Below are positions 36,385 to 45,067 of a stretch of 64,000 bases of DNA, one piece after another. The stretch spans positions 434,001 to 498,000 of the forward strand of contig NZ_CP124591.1 of assembly GCF_038095555.1 (NCBI RefSeq). The letters are read 5' to 3'. The stretch comes from Macrococcoides psychrotolerans (lineage in GTDB: Bacteria > Bacillota > Bacilli > Staphylococcales > Staphylococcaceae). Position 1 is the stretch's first letter, and each line of letters begins with the position of its first letter. Position numbers and translations under genes: made by a program. The notes under the pieces were generated by a model. That model worked only from the letters and a program-made list of their open reading frames with translations, searched no databases and was not told the DNA's origin.

Positions 36385-36402
36385 ACGTGAAAAGTATCAC
36401 AA
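36385..36402 (-). promoter_or_regulatory. Candidate Rex box 2 at pflB
   Basis: Read on the minus strand, TTGTGATACTTTTCACGT fits the Rex consensus at 11 of 14 defined positions. Its centre is 37 bases upstream of box 1, on the other side of a TATACT -10. Confidence 0.55.
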
Positions 36403-36431
36403 AAGCATAAAAAAATTTAAAAAATGCAAAA

Positions 36432-36472
36432 ACCCTTCATACCAGTACTTTAACTGTAATGATACAGAGGGT
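36432..36472 (-). terminator. Orphan terminator-like hairpin
   Basis: Read on the minus strand, ACCCT and AGGGT close a hairpin whose inner arms TCATTACAGT and ACTGGTATGA pair imperfectly, and TTTTTGC follows. No minus-strand gene ends here. Confidence 0.45.
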
Positions 36473-36575
36473 AAAAAAGAGACTATTATATATAACAGAT
36501 TGAAACTTTTATTCTTATGATTCTAAAAAGTAGTTTTAAAAAATAAATACATGTACAATAATTGAGGTGATTACA

Positions 36576-37016
36576 ATGAAAGAAATAACAAGCGAGGACC
36601 CGCTGATCGAGCAAATTGCATGGATACATGAGCAGATACCGAAATCCTATGATAGCCACTATGTAACGACTGAACTTGAAGTGAAACTCAGGACTGAATC
36701 TATACGATTGCTGATGAAATATAATCATGATCGTATCATTATAGTCGAAAAAGCACGATTATCAGCCTTTATCTGGTTTCATATTGGAGAGAAGACACAT
36801 GTTAAGTCCTTATATGTCCATCCAGATGAACGCGGCAAAGGATATGCACATAGGCTTAAGCAATATGTAGAGAGATTATCATTATCCGCAGATGTCCACT
36901 ATATCTATGGACACGTTCATCCGGATAATCACGCTATGAGAAGACTTAACCACCAGCTTAGCTATAGGGCAGATGATAAATTGATGTATAAACATATTGA
37001 AATGCCATATGATTAG
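36576..37016 (+). CDS. GNAT-family N-acetyltransferase
   Basis: 146 residues. The acetyl-CoA binding motif is VHPDERGKGYAHRL near residue 85, followed by HVHPDNHAMRRL, typical of GNAT motif B. The N-terminal 60 residues are not like common subfamilies. Acceptor unknown. ATG 36576 has GAGGTG 6 nt upstream, so the in-frame GTG inside that site is not the start. Confidence 0.8.
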   Translation: MKEITSEDPLIEQIAWIHEQIPKSYDSHYVTTELEVKLRTESIRLLMKYNHDRIIIVEKARLSAFIWFHIGEKTHVKSLYVHPDERGKGYAHRLKQYVERLSLSADVHYIYGHVHPDNHAMRRLNHQLSYRADDKLMYKHIEMPYD

Positions 37017-37072
37017 CACATTATACATCGATGAAAGAAAGATTGGTTTTAATCAAGGAATTATTTAAAAAT

Positions 37073-37110
37073 GGCGTTTCAGACTTTGTTGAGTCTCGAA
37101 ACGCCGTTTT
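37073..37110. terminator. Bidirectional terminator
   Basis: GGCGTTTC and GAAACGCC with an inner AGACT/AGTCT pair around TTGTTG; T-rich on both flanks, between converging genes. Confidence 0.8.
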
Positions 37111-37116
37111 TCTACG

Positions 37117-37626
37117 TTAGCCACCTCTGACTGTACTGCACTGATAAATATTATGCCATTCTTTAAACATCGGGCCTGTACTTCCACCTACAGGGTCGGT
37201 GTCAGGTAATGGTACAGTATTGATGATCTTGTTTACTTCATTTATATTCTCATAAGATGTCAATGTTTGTGCTGCTGTTGTATCTGGATATGCACCTACA
37301 ATAGTAAAATCGTCACTTTGTTCTAATTTTTTATGACCGTAACCTGCTGGTAATAATAGAACATCACCTTGTGTAACTTCAATATTTTGGCCGTTCTCCC
37401 CACCGATTAATAGTGTGCCACGACCACTTTTTACCCCAAGGACTTCATGCTGGTTGGGATGGAAGTGATGATAATCAAATACACCATTGGTCCATATATT
37501 ATGCCATGCATTATTTTTAAAGCGTGTTTCGAAATGACTTTCCTCTGTATTATATATAATTACCGGCAGAATCATATGGTTGGGTGTAGAAGGGGATGTG
37601 GGTGTGTGTAATATTTTATATTTCAT
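37117..37626 (-). CDS. YjlB-like cupin protein
   Basis: 169 residues. A cupin core is recognisable: YHHFHPNQHEVLGVKSGRG near residue 52 gives the metal-binding His/Glu set, and GDVLLLPAGYGHKKL closes the barrel. It matches the YjlB/COG4297 group, with no assigned reaction. A single-gene unit with a good RBS (AAAGGAGG), divergent from the lipoprotein gene at 37.7 kb. Confidence 0.8.
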   Translation of the reverse strand: MKYKILHTPTSPSTPNHMILPVIIYNTEESHFETRFKNNAWHNIWTNGVFDYHHFHPNQHEVLGVKSGRGTLLIGGENGQNIEVTQGDVLLLPAGYGHKKLEQSDDFTIVGAYPDTTAAQTLTSYENINEVNKIINTVPLPDTDPVGGSTGPMFKEWHNIYQCSTVRGG

Positions 37627-37735
37627 AGGCTATACCTCCTTTTATATGTAGTATACCCCTTGTAAAGGGTGTTAATACAATATATTTTATTGTTATTATG
37701 ATAGAATATAGATATATTGTGAAGGTGGGATTGTA

Positions 37736-38611
37736 TTGAAATATGTAACAAGTGTACTGGCACTTACTCTAGTGCTGAGTGCATGTGGTAATAAAGAGAC
37801 AGACTTAAAGCAGTCTGTAGAAAAGCTTGACGCAAAAAAAGCGGAGCTAACGAAAGAATATCATGCGATTAAAGAAAAAAATGATAAACTAGATGAAAAA
37901 ATAAAAGCAAATGAAGATAAATTAAAAGAGATAGAAGAAAAAAATGAAGCCGAAATTAAAGAACAGATTGCAAAAGAGGAAGCGGCTAAAAAGCTAGAAC
38001 AGGAAAAGCGTAAGACGAGAGCTAAGCTAAAGAAAGAAGAACGATTAAAGCAGCAGCAAAAAGTTAAGGAAATGTTAGCTGCTAAAACGATGCCGAACAC
38101 TATAGAGACAACAACGCACGGCAAATCGACACTTGTGAAGTCGATTGATAATGTTAATCTATCGATACATGATAACGGTGTTGAGAGCAATGTTAAGCGT
38201 CTACAGATTTTTAAGATTACAAACATAGAAAATCAAAAGGTTATTTTTAAAGGCGCATCTTCCGGTTATACACTTCTTTATGAAGTCCATACGAAAAATA
38301 ATAATCAGGCTCCTGTCTACTATAATAATACGAGCAAGCTTGTAGTTGGAAAGACTGTCATTTATTCTGATGCGACATCATTTATTCCTCAGGAATTACA
38401 AGAAGATTTCGTGAAGTCTGAAGAACGGGCGTACAATGAATATGGGCCAAAGGAGTCTACAGTGAGCTATAAATCGATTGCACTAGATGAAAAGACATAT
38501 CAAGCTTTAACACAAGATGGAGGAAAACTCTATTTATTAGGTGGTACATCGACAAAGCCGAATAGTGAAGCACAATCAGAAATTGTATCAGAACCTTATA
38601 CGATTTCCTGA
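37736..38611 (+). CDS. Coiled-coil lipoprotein
   Basis: 291 residues. Lipobox LSAC with the lipidated cysteine at residue 17. Residues about 20-115 are almost pure Lys/Glu/Ala heptads, a long coiled coil that would stand off from the membrane. A globular beta-rich domain of about 170 residues follows (THGKSTLVKSIDNVNLSIHD onwards). No family recognised. The start is TTG with AAGGTGGG upstream. First of a set of exported proteins ending at 42.2 kb. Confidence 0.75.
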   Translation: MKYVTSVLALTLVLSACGNKETDLKQSVEKLDAKKAELTKEYHAIKEKNDKLDEKIKANEDKLKEIEEKNEAEIKEQIAKEEAAKKLEQEKRKTRAKLKKEERLKQQQKVKEMLAAKTMPNTIETTTHGKSTLVKSIDNVNLSIHDNGVESNVKRLQIFKITNIENQKVIFKGASSGYTLLYEVHTKNNNQAPVYYNNTSKLVVGKTVIYSDATSFIPQELQEDFVKSEERAYNEYGPKESTVSYKSIALDEKTYQALTQDGGKLYLLGGTSTKPNSEAQSEIVSEPYTIS

Positions 38612-38666
38612 TGTTTTTCTTTTATAATTAAGGGAATAATAAATTAAATATATTAGAGGTGATATC

Positions 38667-38963
38667 ATGCATGAAGAAAAGTTCGTATTAATGGAAGGCG
38701 AAACGATGACATTGACTGAAATTGCAAGTGAGTTAGAGCATATTACAGGCTATACAGCACTTGATACTTTTGGAGATATTGAACGTGTTGTTGCACAAAA
38801 GCCAAACTTTGAGCAAGATTTTGAAACGTATATAATCAATTATCAGTTTAACGAGTCTGAAGATGAAGTTGATGTAACTGTTACAACCCGAAAGGATGGC
38901 AGACAACATCTTAAGAAGGATAAAGTTAAGATTAGATTAATATCATATAAAACGAGATCATAA
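38667..38963 (+). CDS. Small conserved-looking hypothetical protein
   Basis: 98 residues, soluble and acidic in the middle, with a basic end. No known domain is recognised. Codon use looks like that of its neighbours, GAGGTGATATC precedes the ATG at normal distance, and a terminator follows, so it looks like a real gene. Function unknown. Confidence 0.7.
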   Translation: MHEEKFVLMEGETMTLTEIASELEHITGYTALDTFGDIERVVAQKPNFEQDFETYIINYQFNESEDEVDVTVTTRKDGRQHLKKDKVKIRLISYKTRS

Positions 38964-38964
38964 A

Positions 38965-38990
38965 GCCTTAGCATCTGTTAAGGCTTTTTA
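38965..38990 (+). terminator. Rho-independent terminator
   Basis: AGCCTTA and TTAAGGCT around a 7-base loop, then TTTTTAT. Confidence 0.8.
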
Positions 38991-39004
38991 TAAAGGAGAA
39001 GGTT

Positions 39005-40465
39005 ATGAAGAAGTTGATACTTTTATCCATATTGTTTCTCACGGGATGCACGCAGCCAGCACAGTTTTATGATGGACAAGCTGATGTCCTATTTGATGCT
39101 GCACATGGACAGACTGCAGGTGAAGCAGATTGGGTGATTGACGGTGCTTTCTCTAGTTTCAATGATGTAATTCGTGATATGGATTATAAAACAGTGAGCA
39201 CTGATTATGACACGACATTAACATATGAAAAATTAAAACAGTACAAAGCAGTCATTATACCTGAACCTAATATTCCCTTTAAAGTTGAAGAACAGGAGGC
39301 TATTCAACGTTTTGTCGGTGAAGGGGGGAGTATTATGATGATTGCTGACCATTATAATGCTGATCGAAATTTAAATCGATTTGACTCTTCAGAAATATTC
39401 AATGGGTATCGAAGAGGCGCATTTGATGATATTACAAAAGGATTATCACACGATGAAAAGCAATCAGAGCGTATGCAGAATGTGAAAGGTTCAGATTTTC
39501 TTTCAGATACATTTGGTGTACGTTTTAGATATAATGCCCTCAATAATGTCAGGATTGATGCAGATTCAGCATACGATGCTTTCGGTCTTCTGGATAATGT
39601 GCAAAGTATCAACATGCACGCAGGCAGTACAATAGCAATTACGAACCCTAAAATCGCAAAAGGAATTATCTACCCAGGCAAACTATCACAAAATGATCGC
39701 TGGCCGCACGCGGTTGACCAAGGGATATACACAAAAGGGGGTAAAGATGAAGGCGCCTTCGTAGCGATCAGTAAGTATAAAAAAGGAAAGGCTGTCTTTA
39801 TCGGTGATTCTTCGATAGTAGAAGATGAAACACCAAAGTATGTACGTGAAGACAACGGTAATACGAAGAGAACGTACGATGGTATTGAAGAAGCGAGTCA
39901 TAAAGTACTGCTCAAAAATTTGGTTACCTGGATGATGAAACCTGAAGCTTATACTACATTAGAAGGTAAAGTGACGCCAGATCAGAAGACACCCCTATTA
40001 AGAATGGAAGTTCCACAGCAATCTAAGGAACCAAAACAAGAACCTTGGGGACAACCTGGCCACGGTTACAAGTGGTATGACCCTACTACTTTTGAACAGG
40101 GGAGTTTCGGTGCAGATTCAAATAAACGAGTAGAGAATAAGTCCGTTACAAAGAAATCTGAGCCACTTGAAATACAGGCGCCATCATCCGTTTATTCGGG
40201 AGACTATATCAAGATCGATATATATAGTCAAAAGCAGATGAAAGATGTTGCAATCGAACTCATAGATAGTGATGGAAGACAGGTAGGATTATTTAACGGT
40301 CGTCCACCAGGGAAATCTGATACATATAATATGAGCGCAAAAGAAAATCGCTTTCATTGCTATTTTAATGGTAAGATTGCAAGAGAAGCAGCGCATTCAG
40401 TTACGATTAAAGTGTATGTGAAAGGACAGATGATACATAGTAAGCGTATAGACATAAATAGCTGA
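39005..40465 (+). CDS. Lipoprotein with GATase-like domain
   Basis: 486 residues. Lipobox LTGC gives the lipidated Cys at residue 15. The next 300 or so residues resemble the class I glutamine-amidotransferase-like (DUF4350/ThuA-like) fold: DVLFDAAHGQTAGEADW, then a strand-helix pattern ending in RFVGEGGSIMMIADHYN and GKAVFIGDSSIVED. The catalytic Cys-His pair is not evident, so binding rather than hydrolysis is likely. A C-terminal beta-sandwich of about 90 residues follows. The M6 protease gene starts 14 bases later. Function unknown. Confidence 0.75.
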   Translation: MKKLILLSILFLTGCTQPAQFYDGQADVLFDAAHGQTAGEADWVIDGAFSSFNDVIRDMDYKTVSTDYDTTLTYEKLKQYKAVIIPEPNIPFKVEEQEAIQRFVGEGGSIMMIADHYNADRNLNRFDSSEIFNGYRRGAFDDITKGLSHDEKQSERMQNVKGSDFLSDTFGVRFRYNALNNVRIDADSAYDAFGLLDNVQSINMHAGSTIAITNPKIAKGIIYPGKLSQNDRWPHAVDQGIYTKGGKDEGAFVAISKYKKGKAVFIGDSSIVEDETPKYVREDNGNTKRTYDGIEEASHKVLLKNLVTWMMKPEAYTTLEGKVTPDQKTPLLRMEVPQQSKEPKQEPWGQPGHGYKWYDPTTFEQGSFGADSNKRVENKSVTKKSEPLEIQAPSSVYSGDYIKIDIYSQKQMKDVAIELIDSDGRQVGLFNGRPPGKSDTYNMSAKENRFHCYFNGKIAREAAHSVTIKVYVKGQMIHSKRIDINS

Positions 40466-40479
40466 AAAGAGGTCGGACA

Positions 40480-42165
40480 GTGAAGCTTATAAAGTTGATT
40501 GTGAGTATTGGAATATGTTCATTAACATTTACTTGTAATGTTCAGGCAACTGAGAAACAGCCAAATAATAATGTACAGTTGCAGAACGCTGAAAAAGTAA
40601 AGACAAAACCGATAATTACCCAGAAGAAGACAGTTCAGACGAAAGCAATACCACCTTTTAAATCCAGACCTTATAAAGGACAGGTCATTAATGAAAATGT
40701 ACTGGTTGTATTAATGGATTTTAGTAATGCGCCACACGGAAAGCTTACGCAGAAGGATACCGAAAACTATATAAAATCATATGATAAGAAATACTATAAT
40801 GACCTGTTCTTTGGTAAGAATGTCACAGGTCCAGGAGGATACAAATATCATTCACTTAAATCCTATTATAATAGTGCATCAAGTGGCAGTCTCTCATTAA
40901 CAGGACAAGTAGCGGGATGGTATCGTGCGAAACATCCGATTCAATATTACGGTGCTAACAATGATGCACGGGCTTCTGAGCTGGTTATGGAAGCAGCGGA
41001 AAAAGTTGCTAAAGACAAAAAGATTGATATGAAACGCTATGACAGATTTGATTATTATGATCTTGATAAAGACAAAAAAGTAAACGAACCCGATGGTATC
41101 ATCGATAAGTTTGTTGTCGTATATAGTGGTATCGGTGAAAGTGAAGGTGGTGGGAAATTTGGACAGAATACGATCTGGGAACATGTTTCCGAAGTGCCAT
41201 TCACTAAAGATAATAAGCCGTCAACGATTCCGGGAACCTATAGCAAGAATTCAAAGTTTCTAAAGAAACGACTAGCAATTGCAGAATATGGCATGATATC
41301 TGAAGACAGTACAGTAGGGACAGTAGCACATGAGTTTGGACATATGCTTGGACTACCTGATGAATATGACACAGCGAGTAGCTCGGTGAGTCATGCAGGT
41401 GAACCAGTTCGTTATTGGTCGCTTATGAGTTATGGTAAAGATGCCGGAAAGATTCCTGGATTGAACCCTGTCAGTATGAGCCCTTATGCTAAGATGCTTA
41501 TTCAGAGAATCTACGGTGGTAACTGGATTCGTATCAATGAAGTAGATTATAAGCAGATTAATGCGAAGAAAAAGTATTATTTGCTGGATCAATCTGCTTA
41601 TAAAGGACAGAACAATAACGTCATTAAAGTAAACTTGCCCCCGTTACAAAAGAAAGTAAAGGGTAAGCTAAAGAGCTATAAGCGCTATTATTTAATTGAG
41701 TGGAGGAATCATACAGGTTTAGATATCGGTTTATCGAGAATTAAAGATTCTTTTGGCATAAATAAATATGGTAAAGGAATGCTTGTGTGGTATGTGAATG
41801 AATATTATAAAGATAATAGTAATTTATCTAAACATTTTGGTGAAAGTTTGATTGGCGTAGTCGATGCGAGCCCTGGAAATATTCGTACTTCTGGTGGGTA
41901 TATGCCGATGACAGATATACAAATTTTTGATGCGCCATTCAATACAAGATCTTTTGGGCAATACAATTCGAATAAAAACTATTTCTTCAAGAAGAAATCT
42001 ACAGCACCAGTACTACTTTTTGATGACAGGAATTATTCGAAAAAAGCGATGTTAAATATGCAGGCCCCAGATAGTAGCCGTGTATTACCTCAACTTGGTA
42101 TTAAAATTAAAGTTGAAGACCAAAATAAAGAAGGTACTGTCGGAAAGATCAGTATATATAAATGA
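40480..42165 (+). CDS. Secreted M6-family metalloprotease (immune inhibitor A-like)
   Basis: 561 residues with a Sec signal peptide (KLIKLIVSIGICSLTFTCNVQA) and a short pro-region. The zinc site is HEFGH at residues 284-288, extended to HEFGHMLGLPDEYD; the third ligand is likely in this Asp/Glu stretch, and a Met-turn-like WSLMSYG follows. M6 enzymes such as Bacillus InhA degrade host or competitor proteins. The C-terminal part after residue 400 looks like a beta-rich accessory domain. GTG start, AGAGGTCGG upstream. Confidence 0.87.
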   Translation: MKLIKLIVSIGICSLTFTCNVQATEKQPNNNVQLQNAEKVKTKPIITQKKTVQTKAIPPFKSRPYKGQVINENVLVVLMDFSNAPHGKLTQKDTENYIKSYDKKYYNDLFFGKNVTGPGGYKYHSLKSYYNSASSGSLSLTGQVAGWYRAKHPIQYYGANNDARASELVMEAAEKVAKDKKIDMKRYDRFDYYDLDKDKKVNEPDGIIDKFVVVYSGIGESEGGGKFGQNTIWEHVSEVPFTKDNKPSTIPGTYSKNSKFLKKRLAIAEYGMISEDSTVGTVAHEFGHMLGLPDEYDTASSSVSHAGEPVRYWSLMSYGKDAGKIPGLNPVSMSPYAKMLIQRIYGGNWIRINEVDYKQINAKKKYYLLDQSAYKGQNNNVIKVNLPPLQKKVKGKLKSYKRYYLIEWRNHTGLDIGLSRIKDSFGINKYGKGMLVWYVNEYYKDNSNLSKHFGESLIGVVDASPGNIRTSGGYMPMTDIQIFDAPFNTRSFGQYNSNKNYFFKKKSTAPVLLFDDRNYSKKAMLNMQAPDSSRVLPQLGIKIKVEDQNKEGTVGKISIYK

Positions 42166-42175
42166 GGGGTAATCG

Positions 42176-42703
42176 ATGACATACTTTGAAACGGAACGTC
42201 TCATTTTTAGAAATTGGCATAACTCAGATCTTGCGCATTACATTGAACTGAATCGGAATTTTGAAGTGAGAAGATACTTCCCGGATATACTGAGTAAGGA
42301 AAGAAGTGAGCGTATCTTTGATATCATGTACAAAGAAATAGAGCGTGACAAACATGGTTTGTTTGCAGTGACTTTAAAAGATGGCACATTTATCGGTTTT
42401 ATTGGGACGCTGTTTGCTGAATATGACGCTTCAATCCCACATAGTCCATTTTATGAAATTGGCTGGAGGATATTACCGCAGTTCACTGGTAATGGATATG
42501 CGACAGAAGGTGCAGAAGGTCTGATAGATTACATGCGTATGCTAAAGATAGAAGATTTATATGCGTATACATCTGTAAATAATATAAAGAGTATCAATGT
42601 AATGAAGAAGTTAGGAATGAAGGATGTTACAGCATTTGTTCATCCGCACTATCCAGATGAACAAATATTATATAGGAGTGTAGTGAATGATCTTAATCAG
42701 TAG
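42176..42703 (+). CDS. RimJ/RimL-type N-acetyltransferase
   Basis: 175 residues. ETERLIFRNWHNSDLAHYIELN at the start and the GWRILPQFTGNGYATEGAEGL acetyl-CoA site near residue 95 mark the RimJ/RimL (Acetyltransf_3) branch, which acetylates protein N-termini, amines or antibiotics. The acceptor is not known. The last 17 bases overlap the DUF523 gene. Confidence 0.87.
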   Translation: MTYFETERLIFRNWHNSDLAHYIELNRNFEVRRYFPDILSKERSERIFDIMYKEIERDKHGLFAVTLKDGTFIGFIGTLFAEYDASIPHSPFYEIGWRILPQFTGNGYATEGAEGLIDYMRMLKIEDLYAYTSVNNIKSINVMKKLGMKDVTAFVHPHYPDEQILYRSVVNDLNQ

Positions 42704-43154
42704 CTGTCTTGTAGGACATCCAGTGCGCTATGATGGCCGGAGTAAAACAAATGAAATTATTGCTAGATTAATAGATATGAAAGAGGCGATACATGCTTGT
42801 CCGGAAATGCTGGGTGGATTGACTGTTCCCCGTGCACCTGCTGAAATTGTAGGGGGAGATGGCGATGATTGTCTGGATGGAAAGGCGCGTGTGATAACGA
42901 TTCATGGGACTGATGTCACTGCTGAATTTATCGCAGGGGCCAAGCAGACATTACAGTATTGTATAGATTACAATGTATCTACTGCTGTATTAAAAGCAGA
43001 CAGTCCAAGTTGTGGTAGCGATCAAATCTACGATGGTTCATTTAACGGAAAGCTGAAAAGTGGGGACGGTGTAACTGCAGCTTTACTACGAAGACATGGT
43101 ATTCATGTCATAAGTGAAGTTGAATTTGTTAATAATCTAGATGACACACTTTAG
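42687..43154 (+). CDS. DUF523 protein
   Basis: 155 residues, the typical size. Conserved cysteines in ISSCLVGHPVRYDG (residue 7) and LKADSPSCGSDQIYDG define DUF523 and could bind a metal or cluster, or be redox-active. Its role is not established. Translated from an ATG inside the end of the acetyltransferase gene. Confidence 0.87.
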   Translation: MILISSCLVGHPVRYDGRSKTNEIIARLIDMKEAIHACPEMLGGLTVPRAPAEIVGGDGDDCLDGKARVITIHGTDVTAEFIAGAKQTLQYCIDYNVSTAVLKADSPSCGSDQIYDGSFNGKLKSGDGVTAALLRRHGIHVISEVEFVNNLDDTL

Positions 43155-43201
43155 TTGAGTAGAATATGTTATGATATTTATTATTGAATGGGGTGAAACG
43201 A

Positions 43202-43678
43202 ATGATAACGATTGAACAAGTGAAGGATAGTGCATCGATATCTTTAGAACAATACATGCTGCCAGCAAAACAGATGTTCTTCTCAGGACATCCACGTTAC
43301 ATATTATCCGTTCAAAGAGCAGATTATGCTGCTTTTATTATTAAGAAGGATAATGATGTCATCGGTGTCTTTGCTCTGGATAGAGGTGATATTCTAAATA
43401 AGATAGATGCCCCTAGTACAGCAATTTACCTGCGTGGGTTATCGATAGATTATAAATATCAGGGCAGTGGTATTCTAAAGGAAGTCCTGCCTTTGATAGA
43501 GACTTATATTAAATCGAACTATGCAGATGTGTGGGCGATTTATTTAATGGTTAATGTAAAGAATGATGCATACTACGCTTTTATCAAATGCGGCTTCATC
43601 GATCAGAAGATGATGGTACGCCAAGGATTTAGCCGTCTTAAAGTATTAAAGAAGATAATAAATAACGTCCCTGATTAA
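43202..43678 (+). CDS. GNAT-family acetyltransferase
   Basis: 158 residues with a GNAT pattern: a hydrophobic core strand (TAIYLRGLSIDYKYQGSG) carries the acetyl-CoA site and NAYYAFIKCGF-like AYYAFIKCGF marks the C-terminal motif. Substrate unknown. ATG 43202 is chosen because GGGGTGA lies upstream; the TTG at 43184 has none. A bidirectional terminator separates it from the converging DUF188 gene. Confidence 0.75.
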   Translation: MITIEQVKDSASISLEQYMLPAKQMFFSGHPRYILSVQRADYAAFIIKKDNDVIGVFALDRGDILNKIDAPSTAIYLRGLSIDYKYQGSGILKEVLPLIETYIKSNYADVWAIYLMVNVKNDAYYAFIKCGFIDQKMMVRQGFSRLKVLKKIINNVPD

Positions 43679-43700
43679 TAATTCGGGGACGTTATTATTT
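43661..43700. terminator. Bidirectional terminator
   Basis: AATAACGTCCC and GGGACGTTATT, perfect 11 bp, overlapping the ends of two converging genes. Confidence 0.85.
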
Positions 43701-44136
43701 GTTCAAGCGTTGTTTTGAATTTCGTTCTGTCAGAAGTAGTAAATTTGGCAGGACCTTTTATTCGCTTGTTCATCTTTCTGGATTCATGGTTGATAAATCG
43801 TGTGATCAGCAATGCATCAAGGTTGGATTTGGTATATATAAATCCAGTATGATGCATGACAAGCGCTTTATTGATGACAATACTTGCTAATCCATAATCA
43901 CCAGTTATGACAATGTCATCTTTGTCGACAAGAGATAATATTTTGTAGTCCGCACTATCGCTGGCAGTATCGACATATATCGACCTGACATCTGGACCAT
44001 ATATTTTTGATGAATGATGTGCATAGTCTTTTACAAGAATCACTTCAATGTGATATTTTGCAGCAATGTGTACTGTTTCATCAATCACAGGAGAGCTATC
44101 GGCATCGATGATGATTCTGTAGTTAGCGTCTGCCAA
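43675..44136 (-). CDS. DUF188 (YaiI/YqxD) PIN-like protein
   Basis: 153 residues when begun at TTG 44136. The opening YRIIIDADSSPVIDETVHIA and the central DTASDSADYKIL and VITGDYGLA give the Asp set of the PIN-like nuclease fold in the YaiI/YqxD family. RNase activity is expected but unproven. A longer open frame to 44214 exists, but it lies within the upstream gene and adds no family sequence. It overlaps the upstream coiled-coil gene by 14 bases. Confidence 0.8.
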   Translation of the reverse strand: MADANYRIIIDADSSPVIDETVHIAAKYHIEVILVKDYAHHSSKIYGPDVRSIYVDTASDSADYKILSLVDKDDIVITGDYGLASIVINKALVMHHTGFIYTKSNLDALLITRFINHESRKMNKRIKGPAKFTTSDRTKFKTTLEQIITSPNY

Positions 44137-44938
44137 TTTTTTCGGCCATCTGTTTTCTGTGTCGTTCAAAAAGCTGTGCATTACTAAAGTCTTCATCATT
44201 AGGCATTTGTGCATTATGATAATTGTTCGGTTTATGTGGTTCTGTTAACTGATGTTTCTTTAAACCAAATAGAGAACGGTTTTGCTTTGGCGTTTTCACT
44301 TTATAGTTTTTGTATTTCTTTAACGCTTTAATTCTTAGTTTTTCGTTTTCTTCTTTTAGCTGGAGCTCAGCTTTATGTCTTTCTTCAATTGATTTGTTGA
44401 GCTTCTTACCTAATTGATCGATTTCTTTCTTAACCTTCTTATCTTGTTTAGAAGTTACCGTTTGAGCTGCGTGGAAATTTCCTTTTTCTGCAAGCTTCAT
44501 TTCTTTGATCAATCGTTTTTCTCGTGCTTTCTCGTTTTTTTCTTCATCACGTCTTCTTGATTCAATAGACTGTGACAATGTTTGACCTAATGTGTTAATC
44601 TGTTTTTGCTCAACTTTCTTCTGTTTCTTTTCTTCTTTCGCTTGCTGTACAAATGGTTTCATCTTTTTTTTGTAATGGAGGGCTTTTTTCTCATCTTTAT
44701 ATTTGTCTGCAATAAATGAAGATGTCTTTACAGCACCTCTTTTAATAGTTGTTGTAGCGCCTTTTGCTTTTCTTGCGGCTGTTACTGTTTTATCCTTTGT
44801 AACGTCATAGGCTTTAACCGATAAGCCTGTCAGTTGTTGAACTTCTCTCTGCTCTTTCAGTTTATGACGCTCATTGATCAGAGGGACAAGAATGACTGCA
44901 GCAACGTTTACTGCTGTTTTAACTTTGTTTTTATTCAT
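44123..44938 (-). CDS. Basic coiled-coil protein
   Basis: 271 residues, rich in Lys, Glu and Gln. A short hydrophobic stretch near the start (VKTAVNVAAVILVPLIN) may be a membrane contact or weak anchor. Two similar segments, TLGQTLSQSIESRRRDEEKNE and LGKKLNKSIEERHKAELQLK, suggest an internal repeat. No family recognised. ATG 44938 has AAGGAG 8 nt upstream; the longer frame starts before this site. Confidence 0.7.
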   Translation of the reverse strand: MNKNKVKTAVNVAAVILVPLINERHKLKEQREVQQLTGLSVKAYDVTKDKTVTAARKAKGATTTIKRGAVKTSSFIADKYKDEKKALHYKKKMKPFVQQAKEEKKQKKVEQKQINTLGQTLSQSIESRRRDEEKNEKAREKRLIKEMKLAEKGNFHAAQTVTSKQDKKVKKEIDQLGKKLNKSIEERHKAELQLKEENEKLRIKALKKYKNYKVKTPKQNRSLFGLKKHQLTEPHKPNNYHNAQMPNDEDFSNAQLFERHRKQMAEKIGRR

Positions 44939-45000
44939 ATGCAAGCTCCTTTGTATGTAGTTAATAGTATTATAGTATAGATACCCTATAATTAATAAAA

Positions 45001-45041
45001 TTAACAAGAGAGTGGACAATTAATGTCCACTCTCTTGTTAA
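45001..45041 (-). terminator. Terminator of the MarR gene
   Basis: Perfect 18-bp stem (left arm 45001-45018, right arm 45024-45041) around ATTAA; T-rich on the minus-strand 3' side. Confidence 0.85.
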
Positions 45042-45067
45042 TATTTAAGATGCTCTATTTGATTGAT

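Noticed and set aside
44137..44214. Extension of the DUF188 protein upstream
   Set aside because: The added residues (HKCLMMKTLVMHSFLND...) lie in the coding region of the upstream gene and do not resemble the family.
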